64,000 nucleotides of DNA from Rachicladosporium sp. CCFEE 5018 (Eukaryota; Ascomycota; Dothideomycetes; Cladosporiales; Cladosporiaceae), in assembly GCA_002077045.2 (NCBI GenBank), contig KZ111194.1, positions 55,960 through 119,959 on the forward strand. Reading direction: 5' to 3'. The position numbers and the translations under genes are program-made. This document shows positions 1-11,049 of this stretch, in pieces (position 1 is the first letter of the stretch; each line of letters opens with the position of its first letter). The notes below the pieces were generated by a model that was not told the origin of the DNA, ran no database searches, and saw only the letters and a program-made list of their open reading frames with translations.

Positions 1-2439
1 CAGGAGCGGTTCCGAGACGTGGAGGATACTGGACCAGTGAAGCTGCTTACACCGATCTTGAAGAAGCAAGCGAAGGGCGATAGACTGTCGGCAAAAGCCA
101 GGAGGGCTTCCTTCAGTGCAGAGGAGCCACCCAAGGAGCCAAAACCCGAAGAGAAGCTGCAGATGCGAGGTTTCTCGCCCTTCAAGCTTGGTCGTATGAG
201 CCAGTACAAGAGCTCGCCTCTCAAGCAGGAAGTCTCGTATCCTGATCTGCCGGCGCAATCGCAGCAGATGCTCGCGGGCGAGTCAACGCCAGTGCCTGCA
301 GTTGTCCGCCAAGCTGTCAGCAGTCCAGGAAGCGGGCTTAGGAATCAGGCGAATGCTCAGCTTGAGGCCGAAGCACAACTGTCGGAGGAGTTGCCACGCT
401 TGCGGAGCAGTCCGCTGAAGGCCAGATCTTCACCTCGAAGGAGTTCAACGCCAGCGCAAAGTCCTTCTCCACGTAAGGGGAGCACTCCAAAGACCGCATC
501 GCCTGCGAAAGTAACGCCACAGAAAGTCACCACTCCAAAGCCGGCTACTCCCAGCCCTGTCGCCAACAGGCATTCCTCGCCCGCTGTTCGCACTCCGTTG
601 CGTAGCGCTACGCCGCGCACGACTACGCCTCAGCGTGCAAGCACTCCCGAGCAGACCGCTGCTAGGGCCAGTCCGCTGGAGTCTCGCAAGATGCTCGACT
701 CGATCAAGCTAATGTCAACGCCACGCAAGGAGACACTCAAGTCGATGACTCCCAAGAAGCAGACTCCAGCGAAGCAAGCATCTCCTGTCAAGCGCCATAC
801 TCCAGCGACTCGAAGTGCGCCCAGAGCTCGACAAGTCATCCCGGCCTCGCCTGCCAAACAGCTCAGCGACGACCTTGTCAAACTTTCCTCGGATGACCAG
901 CCTAAGCAGCCAGTCCACCTTCAAGAGTTTCTCGACGCCGCCGGTATCCGTTTCATGGACCTTACAACCACCAAACGACGCATGACAGCCATGCCCACGC
1001 CTTCCAAGAACCGCAAGTCCACAGACGTCCTCCAGCCCGAAGTCACCCTGGCGGCCGCAGTCATAGCAGCAGCCTGCACCGAGCCCGAAAAGGAGCTCTT
1101 CTCCCACGCCTGCCACGAGTTGAAACGCTACATTCACGAGGGCAAAGGCGCGATCAAGGAGCTCGAAGCTGAAACTTTCCGCGAGACGCCACCTTTGCTG
1201 CAAGCGTATATGTCTGCTGGATCTTCCAGAGGGGCTGTGATTGATGCGCAACTGAGGGACATCAAGACGCATGCGAGGCTGAGGAGTAAGGAGATGTGGT
1301 ATGGCTGGCGGGGCCAGCTCTTGGAGGAGCTGATGCATGTGTTGCATGGGATTGCTGAGGGGTTGCTGAGGGATGATGAGGTGTTGTTGGAGAAGGAGGA
1401 GATTATCGCTGAGGTTCTGCCGGGATTGTTGGAGCAGCGGGATGGACTTGAGGTCGAGGCTGCGAGACTGCAGGAAGCTGCTAACGCTGTGTCGCCTGAA
1501 GAGAAGGAGGAGCTGGACGCTGCTCGCGAACGGCTCGTCGAGATCGATGACGAGCTTGAGGCAAAGCGCCTACTACTCCAGAGCCTCGAAGAAGAGTCGC
1601 AGGCCCTCGCCATTACTGAAGAGACGCTCATCGACGCCAGGACAGAGTACACGGCTGCCATCGCCTCCGCCGACAAAGTCCGTGATTCCTGCCGGAGCAT
1701 ATCTCTCGACGAGATCACGATTTCTCAAAGTGAGTCATTCCAGAGATACCTGCCCTTCCCTTCTCTACTAACATTTCTCTCAGGCCATATCGAAACTCTT
1801 GAAACTACCCACCACTGGTCCATCACCTCCGCCTCCCCCCATCCGACGACCCTCACAATGACCTATGCTTCCACACTCCAACTCTTCTTCCACCCCACTG
1901 CCTTCAACACCCACTCCTCCTCCGCCCAGAACGCTCCCGTCGGACTCACGTACCTCGGCACCGCTGATCCTCTGCCGACGACACTGCGCTTCTTCCTCCA
2001 GCTGATCCGAGCAGCACTACAAGCGTTGCCGCAATCTGAGACGACTGTACCACAGTTGTTGAAGCTGGTCAGCTCGGGCTGGGAAGCTGCGCAGAAGATC
2101 GCCGAGTCCGAGAGGAGGCTAGGCATTGAAGGGTTGACTGCCACGAGGATCTTAGCAGACGACAAGCTGCAAGTGTCGAGCTTCATCCTCTTGCCGAAGG
2201 TCAAGACCAAGGTCAGGGTAGACTTTGAAGTGGCTGCCTCAGTTGCTGAGGCTGGGGGCGAAATTAGCGTTGGAACAGAGCTGGGGTGCAAGGTCGTATA
2301 CGGCGAGCCGTACAACGAGAGTAAGATGAAGGATGCCATCGAGTCGAAAGCTGGTGAGATGGGCGAAGGCTGGGCTGACGCGGTGAGGGACTTGAGGGAG
2401 AAGCTTCTTGTTCGTGGCAAGAAGGCGGGACGGAAGTGA
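1..2439 (+). CDS. spc7: Spc7/Spc105/KNL1-family kinetochore protein (5' partial)
   Basis: Outer-kinetochore scaffold of the KMN network, which links microtubule binding to checkpoint signalling. The reading frame is open to base 1, so the gene starts upstream of the window; the GTG at 19 is not a real start. The first ~270 residues are basic and rich in repeated S/T-P motifs (TPRK, TPKK, SPAK), as expected for a disordered phospho-regulated region. From about residue 300 the sequence resembles the Spc7 domain: a conserved segment around LQEFLDAAGIRFMDL, then a long Glu-rich coiled coil, then a C-terminal RWD-like part. A 54-nt intron probably lies at 1730-1783 (GTGAGT, TACTAAC branch, CTCAG). 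It is a multiple of three, so the frame also reads through it. Family members are usually longer at the N terminus. Identification is by recognition, fairly sure. Confidence 0.82.
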   Translation, partial: QERFRDVEDTGPVKLLTPILKKQAKGDRLSAKARRASFSAEEPPKEPKPEEKLQMRGFSPFKLGRMSQYKSSPLKQEVSYPDLPAQSQQMLAGESTPVPAVVRQAVSSPGSGLRNQANAQLEAEAQLSEELPRLRSSPLKARSSPRRSSTPAQSPSPRKGSTPKTASPAKVTPQKVTTPKPATPSPVANRHSSPAVRTPLRSATPRTTTPQRASTPEQTAARASPLESRKMLDSIKLMSTPRKETLKSMTPKKQTPAKQASPVKRHTPATRSAPRARQVIPASPAKQLSDDLVKLSSDDQPKQPVHLQEFLDAAGIRFMDLTTTKRRMTAMPTPSKNRKSTDVLQPEVTLAAAVIAAACTEPEKELFSHACHELKRYIHEGKGAIKELEAETFRETPPLLQAYMSAGSSRGAVIDAQLRDIKTHARLRSKEMWYGWRGQLLEELMHVLHGIAEGLLRDDEVLLEKEEIIAEVLPGLLEQRDGLEVEAARLQEAANAVSPEEKEELDAARERLVEIDDELEAKRLLLQSLEEESQALAITEETLIDARTEYTAAIASADKVRDSCRSISLDEITISQSESFQRYLPFPSLLTFLSGHIETLETTHHWSITSASPHPTTLTMTYASTLQLFFHPTAFNTHSSSAQNAPVGLTYLGTADPLPTTLRFFLQLIRAALQALPQSETTVPQLLKLVSSGWEAAQKIAESERRLGIEGLTATRILADDKLQVSSFILLPKVKTKVRVDFEVAASVAEAGGEISVGTELGCKVVYGEPYNESKMKDAIESKAGEMGEGWADAVRDLREKLLVRGKKAGRK

Positions 2440-2557
2440 GCTTTCTGACAGTGTTCTTGTATAGCTTGGACTTTCATGAATGAATGACATTGTTTCTCTT
2501 ACTACGGCTACACAGTCTTGCCTGTTCCTAATGATTCGGATCCCGCATGCGACAACA

Positions 2558-3624
2558 TCAGTCCGTCAGCCCAGCCATCTCCGGCTTCATCGTTAGCAGA
2601 TTCGAATTCGCCTCGATAACATTCTTCTTCGCTTTCAGCTCCTCGACATCCCAGTGGGCCCACAAAAACCTGCCTCTGACAAAGTCGGCCTCCGGACTCG
2701 CGAGCCACACCACGAACTGTCCCGGCAAGTTTGCTGCACGCCCTAGAGTCAGCAACATTCTCACCGTGCAAACGTGACGTGGTACTCACGATCGTCCCAC
2801 TCCAGATCGTCCTTCCCAAGCCCGAAGACATCAGCAGCCATCTGCGTGAAAGCCACAGCGGGATGAAATGTGAACGCTCGAACACCTTGCGCTGTTCCAG
2901 CGTGTGGTAATGCTTCGATATGGATGTCAGACATCAGCTTCGACATGGCGAGCTTGCTTGCGCCGTAGCCTGCTGTGCCCATGCCGCTCATATAGCTGCG
3001 TGAAGTGTTAGATACTATACTCCAGGACACCTCAAGAAGTGAGGTACTGGACTTACGCGCCACCGGTCGAGACGTGGATGATCGTCCTTTCAGCCTTCGC
3101 CGGTCGGGCTAAGTAAGCGCTGATGAGCGACATGTTGGCTAGGACATTCAGCTCGAAGTCTGCGCGCAGCTCTTCGGGTGGGATGGCGGCGGTTGGGGCG
3201 ATTGGCTGGGATCGCCCGGCTGAGAGGACCAGGATGTCGATATCGCCGGCTTCGTCGAGGACTCGGGCGATGTCCTGGGGAGAAGAGATGGAGCCCGTGT
3301 GGGCATGGATAGTTGCTGAGGGGTAGAGAGCCTCGAGAGAGGCCTTGGTGGAAAGAAGAGGGCCTGCGGTACGGGCGAGGATGTGGATGTTAGAAGCGGA
3401 GGCTGTAGCGAGAGCAGTGGTGATTGCTAGGCCGATGCCGGTGGCTAGTGAGGTATCAGAGGTGTTCAGAAGGAGGTGAGGACGTGTTAGATCATACCAC
3501 CCCCGGTGATGAGGATATTCTTGCCCTTGAGGCTTAGCTCAGGCCGGGTTGGAGATATGGCCGGGTAGGGCTTCGTGTGGTAGGTCGCAGTGGGACGGGG
3601 GAGTGTCTTGAGAAAGTCGATCAT
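2558..3624 (-). CDS. short-chain dehydrogenase/reductase (SDR)
   Basis: NAD(P)-dependent oxidoreductase of the classical SDR fold, about 298 aa; the substrate cannot be read from sequence. Start ATG at 3622-3624, stop TGA at 2558-2560. Splicing three introns (3445-3497, 2996-3056, 2734-2789; all GT...AG) gives one continuous frame of 897 nt. The first splice rebuilds the cofactor loop TGGGATGIG. Later motifs are VLSAGR (NNAG equivalent), the VSTGG serine strand, and the catalytic YGASK (YxxxK) soon after the second splice. A divergent ZIP transporter gene starts 735 bp away. No partner genes point to a pathway. Intron borders were chosen by hand from consensus and frame. Confidence 0.85.
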
Positions 3625-4359
3625 GCTAACGAACGATACGGACGTGTATTATTGGCTTTATGAAGAGGTATGCGTGAGACTAGGGAGTACTTGCGATGCT
3701 TGACCGACGATGCTGGAAGACGAAAGCTGAGAGTGTACTTATACCTTGCTGCTGAACGGAGTTTGCTGTGCGGCGTGAGAAGGGCATGTCTCTTGATTGC
3801 AAAGCATTGTCTCGAGATATGCCATTGGGGAGACGATCGCTGTCCGAGTTGGAGCGAAGTAATAGAGGGACAGTGGAAGCATCGTAAGCTTTTGGTAGCG
3901 AGAGCGTCAGCTCCCTCAGGTCCGATCACGTGCTCGGACTTGAACTGGGAGCCACGCACTAATCCGACTTCGGAAGCTACGATCAGTACCTCTTCACAGC
4001 TGGTATGCATTCCTGCACCGTTGCCATTGTTTGGACAGCACTGGAAATCAGCTGACATTGCCGATGACTGGGGTGATTTTCCATGGTATTGCTTCATCAC
4101 AAAACGTATGCTAGTCGTATCAATCAGCGCAGAATGATGGAAAGAATGACAGACCCTAGCAAAGTTATCTTGTCGATGACGAAGAACGCTATGCCCAATC
4201 GAGCTGACAAGCACCGTGATGGTTGGACCGTGGTGGCCATGCGAATTCGCTGACCATTGGAAGACGTGATATATGATGATCGTACAACAACCACATCAAC
4301 GCCGACAAATACAACTAGCCGGGCTAAACGTTGTTACCCGACAAAGGCACATCAACACG
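3625..4359. other. intergenic, divergent promoter region
   Basis: 735 bp between the divergent SDR and ZIP transporter starts. Open frames exist on both strands (for example 3670-4137 plus), but none has a recognisable domain or intron pattern. No repeat or RNA gene was seen. It presumably holds both promoters; I could not identify a zinc-response element with confidence. Confidence 0.4.
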
Positions 4360-5654
4360 ATGTCCGAATGCGTGGGCAACAACTATGACGGTCGTATGGG
4401 CACACGGATCAGCGCCATCTTCGTGATCTTGGTGGGGAGCTTCCTGGGTACATGGTTTCCTGTGTTCGCTGCACGACACAAGGGCGTCGGAGTACCCAGC
4501 TGGGCGTTCTTCATCGCGAAGTACTTCGGCTCGGGAGTCATATTAGCGACAGCTTTCATACACGTCAGTAGAGCCTTCTTGCATCCAAGCGGCAGCAAAC
4601 TGACATTGTTCCAGCTCTTAGCACCGGCGAATGAAGCACTCAGTAATCCCTGCCTTACTGGACCGATAACGGATTACTCATGGGTGGAGGGCATCGCGTT
4701 GATGACAGTGTTCGCACTGTTCTTCGTTGAGCTCATGACGATGCGCTATGCGCGCTTCGGCCATGAACACGAGCATGATGTTGAGCATGGTGATGGGTGA
4801 GCACAGCTGAGAAGATAATGCAACCTTTTGACTGACGAAACGTCCGCAGACACAGTCACGCCGGAACATCCAGCCCGACTTACTCTGATGAGCCGGTGGC
4901 ACTAAAGAGTGCGGCAGGTACCGGTCTTGACGTGCCATTGGAGGACACATCAAAGGCACCCGGCCGCAAAGATTCATCATGCGCTGGACCACACATGCCC
5001 GGAGATGACCATCTTTCGCACGCTCGCGAGCATCCAGTGAATGCGAACAATGGTGAGCTAGCCCGTTGATACTTTTGCTCAAGTGACAATGACTGATTCA
5101 TCTCAGCTCAAGTGAGCGCCCATACTCACGGCGACTCCCGGAAGACGTTCGACCCAGAGTCCTACAGCGCTCAGCTCACCGCAGTCTTCATCCTGGAGTT
5201 CGGCGTCATCTTCCACTCGATCTTCATCGGTCTGACGCTTGCGGTCGCGGGTGAGGAGTTTGCGACTCTGTATGTTGTCCTGGTCTTCCATCAGACGTTC
5301 GAAGGCCTTGCACTCGGCAGTCGACTAGCCTCGATCGAATGGCCGAAGACCAAGCGATGGACCCCTTACATACTCGGGTGCGGCTACGCGATCTCAACGC
5401 CCATCGCCATTGCCATCGGTCTTGGAGTGAGAGAGTCCTTCTCGCCCGGCAGTCAGACAACGTTGATCGCCAACGGGGTGTTCGACTCGATATCGGCTGG
5501 CATACTGATATACACCGCGCTCGTGGAGCTGATGGCACATGAGTTCATGTTCAGTGGGTACATGCAGCGGGCGCCCATCAAGGTGGTGCTTGCAGCCGTC
5601 GGGACGATGGCCTTGGGTGCTTCGCTCATGGCTCTGCTCGGCAAGTGGGCGTAA
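4360..5654 (+). CDS. ZIP-family plasma-membrane zinc transporter
   Basis: Predicted zinc or iron importer of the ZIP (Zrt/Irt-like) family, about 378 aa. Chosen start is ATG 4360 (MSECVGNNYDGRMG), which matches the usual fungal N terminus; an in-frame ATG at 4273 would add 29 residues. Introns at 4564-4614, 4797-4849 and 5053-5106 restore the frame (total 1137 nt); the first removal gives ATAFIHLLAPANEAL, a ZIP hallmark around TM2-3. A His-rich variable loop (EHEHDVEHGDGHSHAG and later HTHGD) lies between TM3 and TM4. The TM4 region has LEFGVIFHSIFIGLTL with the metal-site His, followed by HQTFEGLALGSRL in TM5. About eight membrane segments are visible. Related to yeast Zrt1/Zrt2. Metal specificity is inferred. 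Confidence 0.9.
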
Positions 5655-6332
5655 GAGCCTACTTGGCAATGACACGATCAGATGGTCTTTCTGTCGGCGT
5701 TCAAGCGTGTGCTATATTATAGACCGTGTGCAATGATGGAGATTATGTCCGCAATGAAAGGCATGACAGGACACGAATGTTCCAAGTCTCTGCTGGCATC
5801 GCCACCGCGTCATTGCGTAACAGTCCTCCAGGTACCTGCATATCGTACCTCTTCCACCTTTCGGATCTTGTTTAATCACTCAAAACGTGCAACTGCGTAC
5901 TTCCGCATAGAAGATCACCGGGATTCGTTACCGTTTGAACTTTTAGTCTGTCGGCGCGAAGACAGTTCATCATCCTCGCTGGCGGATGTGTAGTAAGCGC
6001 TAAGCAACGAGGCATCCTCCTGATCGATTGGATGGGTAGCTCTAGGGCATACGCATGTCGGTGGTGTTGAGGACTTCCTGTAGACGCACTTTCTTCACAT
6101 GCACGAGCAGCTTTAGATTGATATCGAAGCTTCCTCGTGCACCTCTTGTCGCACAGGGACCAAAGTCGACACCTCATCAGTTGTTCAGCGCGAATGTAAG
6201 CCAGATTTCTCACGCTGGTGATGAAGACCCATATGCTTCATCTCCTGGGCTGCACCTTGGAGATAGAACTAGCATTGACTGATGAATGCACTCCAGGGCC
6301 TCTTCTAACGCTTCGCCAGGAAACTAGGCATA
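5655..6332. other. intergenic
   Basis: About 680 bp between the ZIP transporter stop and the EEP gene start, which point the same way. I see no gene, RNA or clear repeat here; short open frames on both strands lack family features. Confidence 0.4.
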
Positions 6333-7371
6333 ATGGACGAAGTCATCAAACAACAAATCAGCATCATCAACAACAACATTAAGACCGACGTCCCCTGGGA
6401 GCAAGACGAATCCTACCCCCAGCCCTTCCACCTCTACGACTCAAGCGCCTCGCAATGGTTCGCTCACACCTCCACCGCACATCAACTCCCCACGAGCGCC
6501 GAGATAACCCACCTCGAGCTCTTCAGCTGGAACATAGACTTCATGCTGCCCTTCGGCGACTCTCGAATGGGTGCCGCTCTCGCCCACCTTCAAAGTCTCA
6601 TCAGCATACTCCCAGAGTCCACAGCCCACGTGATCTTCCTCCAAGAATGCACACCCTCCGACCTCCGCCTCCTCGCCTCGACGCCCTGGATTCAGCAGAG
6701 CTTCGCCATTACGGATCTGGATAGCAGTATGTGGGCGAACGCACACTACGGCACCACAACGCTGATTTCCCGCAAATGCCCAGTCCAGCAAGTCTTCCGC
6801 GTGCACTTCTCGGCCACGAATCAGGAAGCGGGACGGCCTGTTTACGGATTTGCTGCTGAACGATCACCAGATTTTCCGGCTCTGTAATGCTCATCTGGAG
6901 TCGCTTGCTCTGAAGCCGCCGCTACGGCCGAAGCAGATGGAACTTATAGCTGCGCATCTGCACTCCCCTTCGATACCCTTCGCCCTCGTGGCAGGCGATT
7001 TCAACGCTATTGAACCATTCGACCGCTCTTTGCACACCGACACAAAGCTTACCGACGCCTTCCTCTCTCTTGGCGGAGTCGAAGACACTGAGGAAGGGTA
7101 TACGTGGGGCCAGCAAGCTGCTACGCATTTACGGGAGCAATTCGGCTGTTCTCGTATGGATAAGATTTTCTTCCGGGGTGATGGGGCAAGGTGTGTGGGG
7201 TTTGAGAGGTTTGGGCAGGGGGTAGAGGTGCAGGATCCGGCGGAAGGGGAGCGGATCACAGGATTGGGATTCGACAAGGCGTGGATTACTGATCACTTGG
7301 GGGTGAGGGCGAGGTTTGAGGTGATCGCGGCAGGTAACGGGCAGGTGGAGAACGGTAAAGGGAAACTGTGA
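6333..7371 (+). pseudogene. endonuclease/exonuclease/phosphatase-family protein, frameshifted
   Basis: EEP-superfamily phosphodiesterase, resembling fungal tyrosyl-DNA-phosphodiesterase-2-like proteins. ATG at 6333. The first frame (to about 6830) holds the FSWNID strand and the metal-binding Glu of VIFLQE. The second frame (from about 6830 to 7371) holds NAHLESL, the GDFNA motif and the C-terminal TDHLGV histidine, so the full catalytic set is present across two frames. The switch of one base occurs near GAAGCGGGACGG (6826-6838); no intron of fungal size fits there. Either a true frameshift has killed the gene or there is a one-base assembly error. Substrate is unknown. Its stop lies 105 bp from the stop of the convergent gene ending at 7477, with an AATAAA-like signal between them. 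Confidence 0.7.
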
Positions 7372-7476
7372 TGTGTATGATTTGACGAAGCTATGTATGA
7401 AGGAAGTACGCGATCTGGGTATCAACTAAATACAAATGTTGTACAATAAATTCTCGCACATGACTGATGATGCACG

Positions 7477-10400
7477 CTACCACGTCAGAACCCATCTCCC
7501 AGCACTCCAAATCCCTCCCAAGATCTTTCTTACGACATTTATCAACACCACAACGCCCCAGATCCCCCACATGAGTCCCAGCACCATCCACTCCAACACC
7601 TTGAACCCCGTCCGCTTGGCCCATCGCCACTGCCTCCTTCGCAGCCTTAACATAGCATCGACCGCGTCGTCGACCTGCTGGATCCGCAGCGTCTGCTCGG
7701 TAGTAAGCCGTACAGTGAAAGCATCTGCTTCGTCGGAGGAGTTGTGCACGAGGTGGGTGAGGTGATCCGAAGCGAGAGATTTGAGGTCCGAGAGTCTGGT
7801 GTGAAGTTGAGGCAGAGATGTGGAGGCAAAGTTCTGGGACAAAGTGGTGAAGGACGTGAGCGTGAGGGTGAGGTGGTTCGAAAGCAGCGTCGCGGCAGCC
7901 ATGTGGGAGTCTCGCAATGCTATGCCGCTTGGCGAGGGCTTGGAGGCTATAGCAGCAGCTTTTGCGAGGAAGCTAGGTGGCGGATCTCGAGGCGCATTGG
8001 CACGATGGATAATAGCTTGTGCCTTGATGCCAGACGCCAGTATCAAAGTTCGAGCTCGTGCAAGATCTCGAGGCGTAACGTGATGGTCCTTTGCAGGACT
8101 ACGCGATCGCTGTGCCTGGTCTGAGATACTCCAGTGCCGTCGCCGAGCATCGGACTGCAACTTCGTAAGACCTGTCATAGGCATCTTTCCACCGCCGCGA
8201 CCCATAGTGCCGGGTTCGTGGATTGAGATTTTGGAGCTCATCGCAGAGCCGCGGCCGTTGTTGATGCCAAGGAAGCCGTAGCTCTTGCGACGCTCGTCGT
8301 CCATGGGTGAGCCTAGTGTTGGCTTGTCGGTCGAGTAGCCATCGTCTTCTGCGGATACATCGATGCGAGGAGGTGCCAGTTTGGCAAAGCGCTCGGAGCG
8401 ACTTGTCTGACGCTGCAGTGCGGCTTGACGATTGACTGGATCGTCCATGCCCTTTGAGCCCTTCGAAAGCCCAGAAGGCGCAGCGAGCTTGTCTCTGGCA
8501 CCAACAGGTCTGAAAGTGGGAAGCTTAGGGCCATTGCGTCGCGTCCGATCGATAGATGTGCGCGGAGAAGCCTCGCTGTCATTCGCCGATGTAAGACCAG
8601 GTGCTTCACTGCCTGATCCCTCGCTATCAGAACCATACGACATCACCGCAGAGTTCGCATCGGACGCCATGTCGTCGTGCTCACGGCCACGCAGCCGTCC
8701 ACTGAAGCGAGAGCCCTCACCGCGCACAAGCTCGCCAAGTCGGCCGCCACGAAAGAAGCGGCCCACGGCAGACTCGGGCTCTTCGATCGACCCATCGGAT
8801 GTGACAGTCTTGTGAAGCCCGTTGCGCTTAGTGACCGAATGTATACTTTCATTCGTACGGTGTCTGCGAAAATGTGAAGGTCTCGCAGATTCTATGCTGA
8901 GTCTCGATGGATCAATGGTGTTGCCGCTCGGCTCCCGAGATCGGTCGTCCTCAGACGGAAAGGCGAAGTCCCTGTTTTCTGTGGTATTGCGATCTTTGCT
9001 CTTGGAGCGAAAATGCGGCAGGAAACGGCTGCTCCTTGACTTGTGCACTGAGGGCGGTGAGTTGTCAGTCGCGGGAGAGACATCAAGAGTCAACGAAGGT
9101 ACTGCAGTCGTCACCGCAGGTGTTAGAGGTGGTGTGGAGTCAATTGATGACCTTGCCTGCTCGTTGGCAAGCTGCTCGACTCGACCGTCGGCAGCTTTGC
9201 TCTTCATTGGCGCTGGCGGTACGTTGATAGACAGGGCGCCATTCGGACTGGGCTTCGATTTCTTGTCCGCGCCACTAATTGCTCGACTCCTCAGGTTTGG
9301 AAATGCAGTATGCTGAGAGTCCCAATGATCCGGTGAGACGAGATCTGGCGACTTCAGCTCACCACGCTCCTCCTTTGCGATCATCTCCTGCATGTGACGC
9401 TGCAGCGGACCGGTGTTCAGATAGTCTAGCTGTGGTGAACTGCCAAGCGGCGTCACCTTGTCTCCCTCACCACTAGACACCGAAGACGCACTGGCTGATC
9501 GTTTGAAATGCGCAAGTCTATTGCGGCGAATGCGATCAGCTTCGTGCAACGAGAGGAACGGCCGATGCTTTTTGTGGGTCGACCCTTCGTCATTCGGAGA
9601 CTGCTTAATCGCAGCATCGTCGACGTGCTCATCGCTTTCGTCGCCCAAGTCCTGCTTCGGAGGTTCAAGTTTCTGGTTCGTACGAGGTGAGAAGATCCGT
9701 TGAAGTCTTCTGTTCTCAATGAGGGTCTTGTTATCTCCCTTCTCCGTCCAGTACAAATCTGCCAGTAGCTCCGCAGGCTCGACACTCCAGTTGTTCTCTG
9801 CCCTATATGTTGCAGTGGCCGCAGTTCCAGAGCGTCTGTGAGCTCGTGATGTCTCAGCCTCGGCGTCCACCACGTTCGGTGCATATGCATAGTAAGTAGG
9901 TAGATCCACCACATCATCTGTCGTCCTGTAGTGTGGCCGCTGCGCTGCTGCTTCAACCGCATCCACCCAGCTCTGCACCTCCTGCGTGTCTTGGAACATC
10001 TCAGGCTGGATTGCGAGAGGTCTCCTCTCTCGAGTCCGAAGCTTCCTGTTCCGCAGCGCTTGTAACGGGTTGTACTGCCTGCCCAGTTCATGCTTCGTCG
10101 AGGTAGGTGATCGAACACGCTGTATTTCAGCCGCCGCATATCCAGGACTGCTCGTTGTACGGTACACAAAGTTGCCAGCGGCTTTCGCATCAGGCTTGAG
10201 CGGAGGCAGGACCTGCAGCACTCTCCGGTGTTCATTGGCGAGCTCGAAGAACCTCCTTGCCTTTTCTGCTCGAGCGAGCGTGCCAGCGGTGAAGTCATGA
10301 GGGACATTCTCGTCATCGACCTCGCTGACATGGATGGGCGTCTGCTCTCTCGTAGCGCTGGCGTGTCTCGGACTGGGCGTATTGCGCGATAGACTGGCTC

Positions 10401-11049
10401 GGTAGGAAGCTGATGCAGGCGATCGCACACTGCCGTAGATACCGCTGCCACCAGACACGACCCTACTGTGTGGTGCCGAGAGCTGTAGTGGTACAGGCAG
10501 GGTGTTGCTCGGATGTCTCTTCCGACTCTCACTCAAGCTCAGTGCCATCTGCACCAGCTGCGCCGGGTCCAGAGTTGTCGGCCGTGGCCTGTCCTGCTCT
10601 CTAACATCACTGACATTGTCCTGCGACCCCGACACTTGTCGCGATAGTGGCGAGCTGCCATAGGTAGAGTCGACAGAAAGTCGATCGTTGACATGCTGTC
10701 TTTTGGCCACCGTCAAGCGATCGCCCATGGCCTTCCTCTTCCCCTCCCTGTTGCTACTGCCCTCGCCGCTACTGCGTGACGTCTCATTATCGAGTGCGCC
10801 ATGCCTCAGAACGCCCCCGGACTTCCTAGACTCATGACTTCGACGAGGCTCATCTTTCTTGTCACTTGACCTATCCCTCGTCGGCGTCAAGAACTTGTCC
10901 CTCAGCTTCCCACCACGCTCACTCGACGCCTCTCGACTTCCTCTACTTTCTGCATGTGAAGTACTCTCTGCATCGCGGTGCGCTGTGAATGAGACATCCG
11001 CGGCAGGAGAAGCCCGCGCTTGGCTCTGCCGTTCGCCGTCGTTGGACAT
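7477..11049 (-). CDS. Ser/Arg-rich protein with C-terminal membrane anchor, function unknown (left copy)
   Basis: 1190 aa in a single exon; ATG at 11047-11049. The first ~800 residues are low-complexity, rich in Ser, Arg, Asp and Pro, and probably disordered with many basic S/P sites. An ordered-looking block lies near residues 340-450 (EVQSWVDAVEAAAQRP, LPTYYAYAP, WSVEPAELLADLYWTEKGDNKTLIENRR). The last ~150 residues form an amphipathic or coiled region ending in RRRQWRWAKRTG and a strongly hydrophobic stretch (VLEWMVLGLMWGIWGVVVLI). This suggests a tail-anchored protein with its bulk in the cytosol. I do not recognise the family and assign no function. The right-arm partner is at 62873-64000. 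Confidence 0.8.
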   Translation of the reverse strand: MSNDGERQSQARASPAADVSFTAHRDAESTSHAESRGSREASSERGGKLRDKFLTPTRDRSSDKKDEPRRSHESRKSGGVLRHGALDNETSRSSGEGSSNREGKRKAMGDRLTVAKRQHVNDRLSVDSTYGSSPLSRQVSGSQDNVSDVREQDRPRPTTLDPAQLVQMALSLSESRKRHPSNTLPVPLQLSAPHSRVVSGGSGIYGSVRSPASASYRASLSRNTPSPRHASATREQTPIHVSEVDDENVPHDFTAGTLARAEKARRFFELANEHRRVLQVLPPLKPDAKAAGNFVYRTTSSPGYAAAEIQRVRSPTSTKHELGRQYNPLQALRNRKLRTRERRPLAIQPEMFQDTQEVQSWVDAVEAAAQRPHYRTTDDVVDLPTYYAYAPNVVDAEAETSRAHRRSGTAATATYRAENNWSVEPAELLADLYWTEKGDNKTLIENRRLQRIFSPRTNQKLEPPKQDLGDESDEHVDDAAIKQSPNDEGSTHKKHRPFLSLHEADRIRRNRLAHFKRSASASSVSSGEGDKVTPLGSSPQLDYLNTGPLQRHMQEMIAKEERGELKSPDLVSPDHWDSQHTAFPNLRSRAISGADKKSKPSPNGALSINVPPAPMKSKAADGRVEQLANEQARSSIDSTPPLTPAVTTAVPSLTLDVSPATDNSPPSVHKSRSSRFLPHFRSKSKDRNTTENRDFAFPSEDDRSREPSGNTIDPSRLSIESARPSHFRRHRTNESIHSVTKRNGLHKTVTSDGSIEEPESAVGRFFRGGRLGELVRGEGSRFSGRLRGREHDDMASDANSAVMSYGSDSEGSGSEAPGLTSANDSEASPRTSIDRTRRNGPKLPTFRPVGARDKLAAPSGLSKGSKGMDDPVNRQAALQRQTSRSERFAKLAPPRIDVSAEDDGYSTDKPTLGSPMDDERRKSYGFLGINNGRGSAMSSKISIHEPGTMGRGGGKMPMTGLTKLQSDARRRHWSISDQAQRSRSPAKDHHVTPRDLARARTLILASGIKAQAIIHRANAPRDPPPSFLAKAAAIASKPSPSGIALRDSHMAAATLLSNHLTLTLTSFTTLSQNFASTSLPQLHTRLSDLKSLASDHLTHLVHNSSDEADAFTVRLTTEQTLRIQQVDDAVDAMLRLRRRQWRWAKRTGFKVLEWMVLGLMWGIWGVVVLINVVRKILGGIWSAGRWVLTW

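Noticed and set aside
715..1718. Long minus-strand open frames opposite Spc7
   Set aside because: They are shadows of a GC-rich, codon-biased gene; no domain, and composition mirrors the sense protein.
3670..4137. 155-codon plus frame in the SDR/ZIP intergenic region
   Set aside because: No domain, no conserved partner, lies in the presumed divergent promoter.
9453..10532. 359-codon minus frame inside the tail-anchored protein gene
   Set aside because: Alternative frame of the 1190-codon gene on the same strand; sequence has no family features and the main frame is preserved in the right arm.
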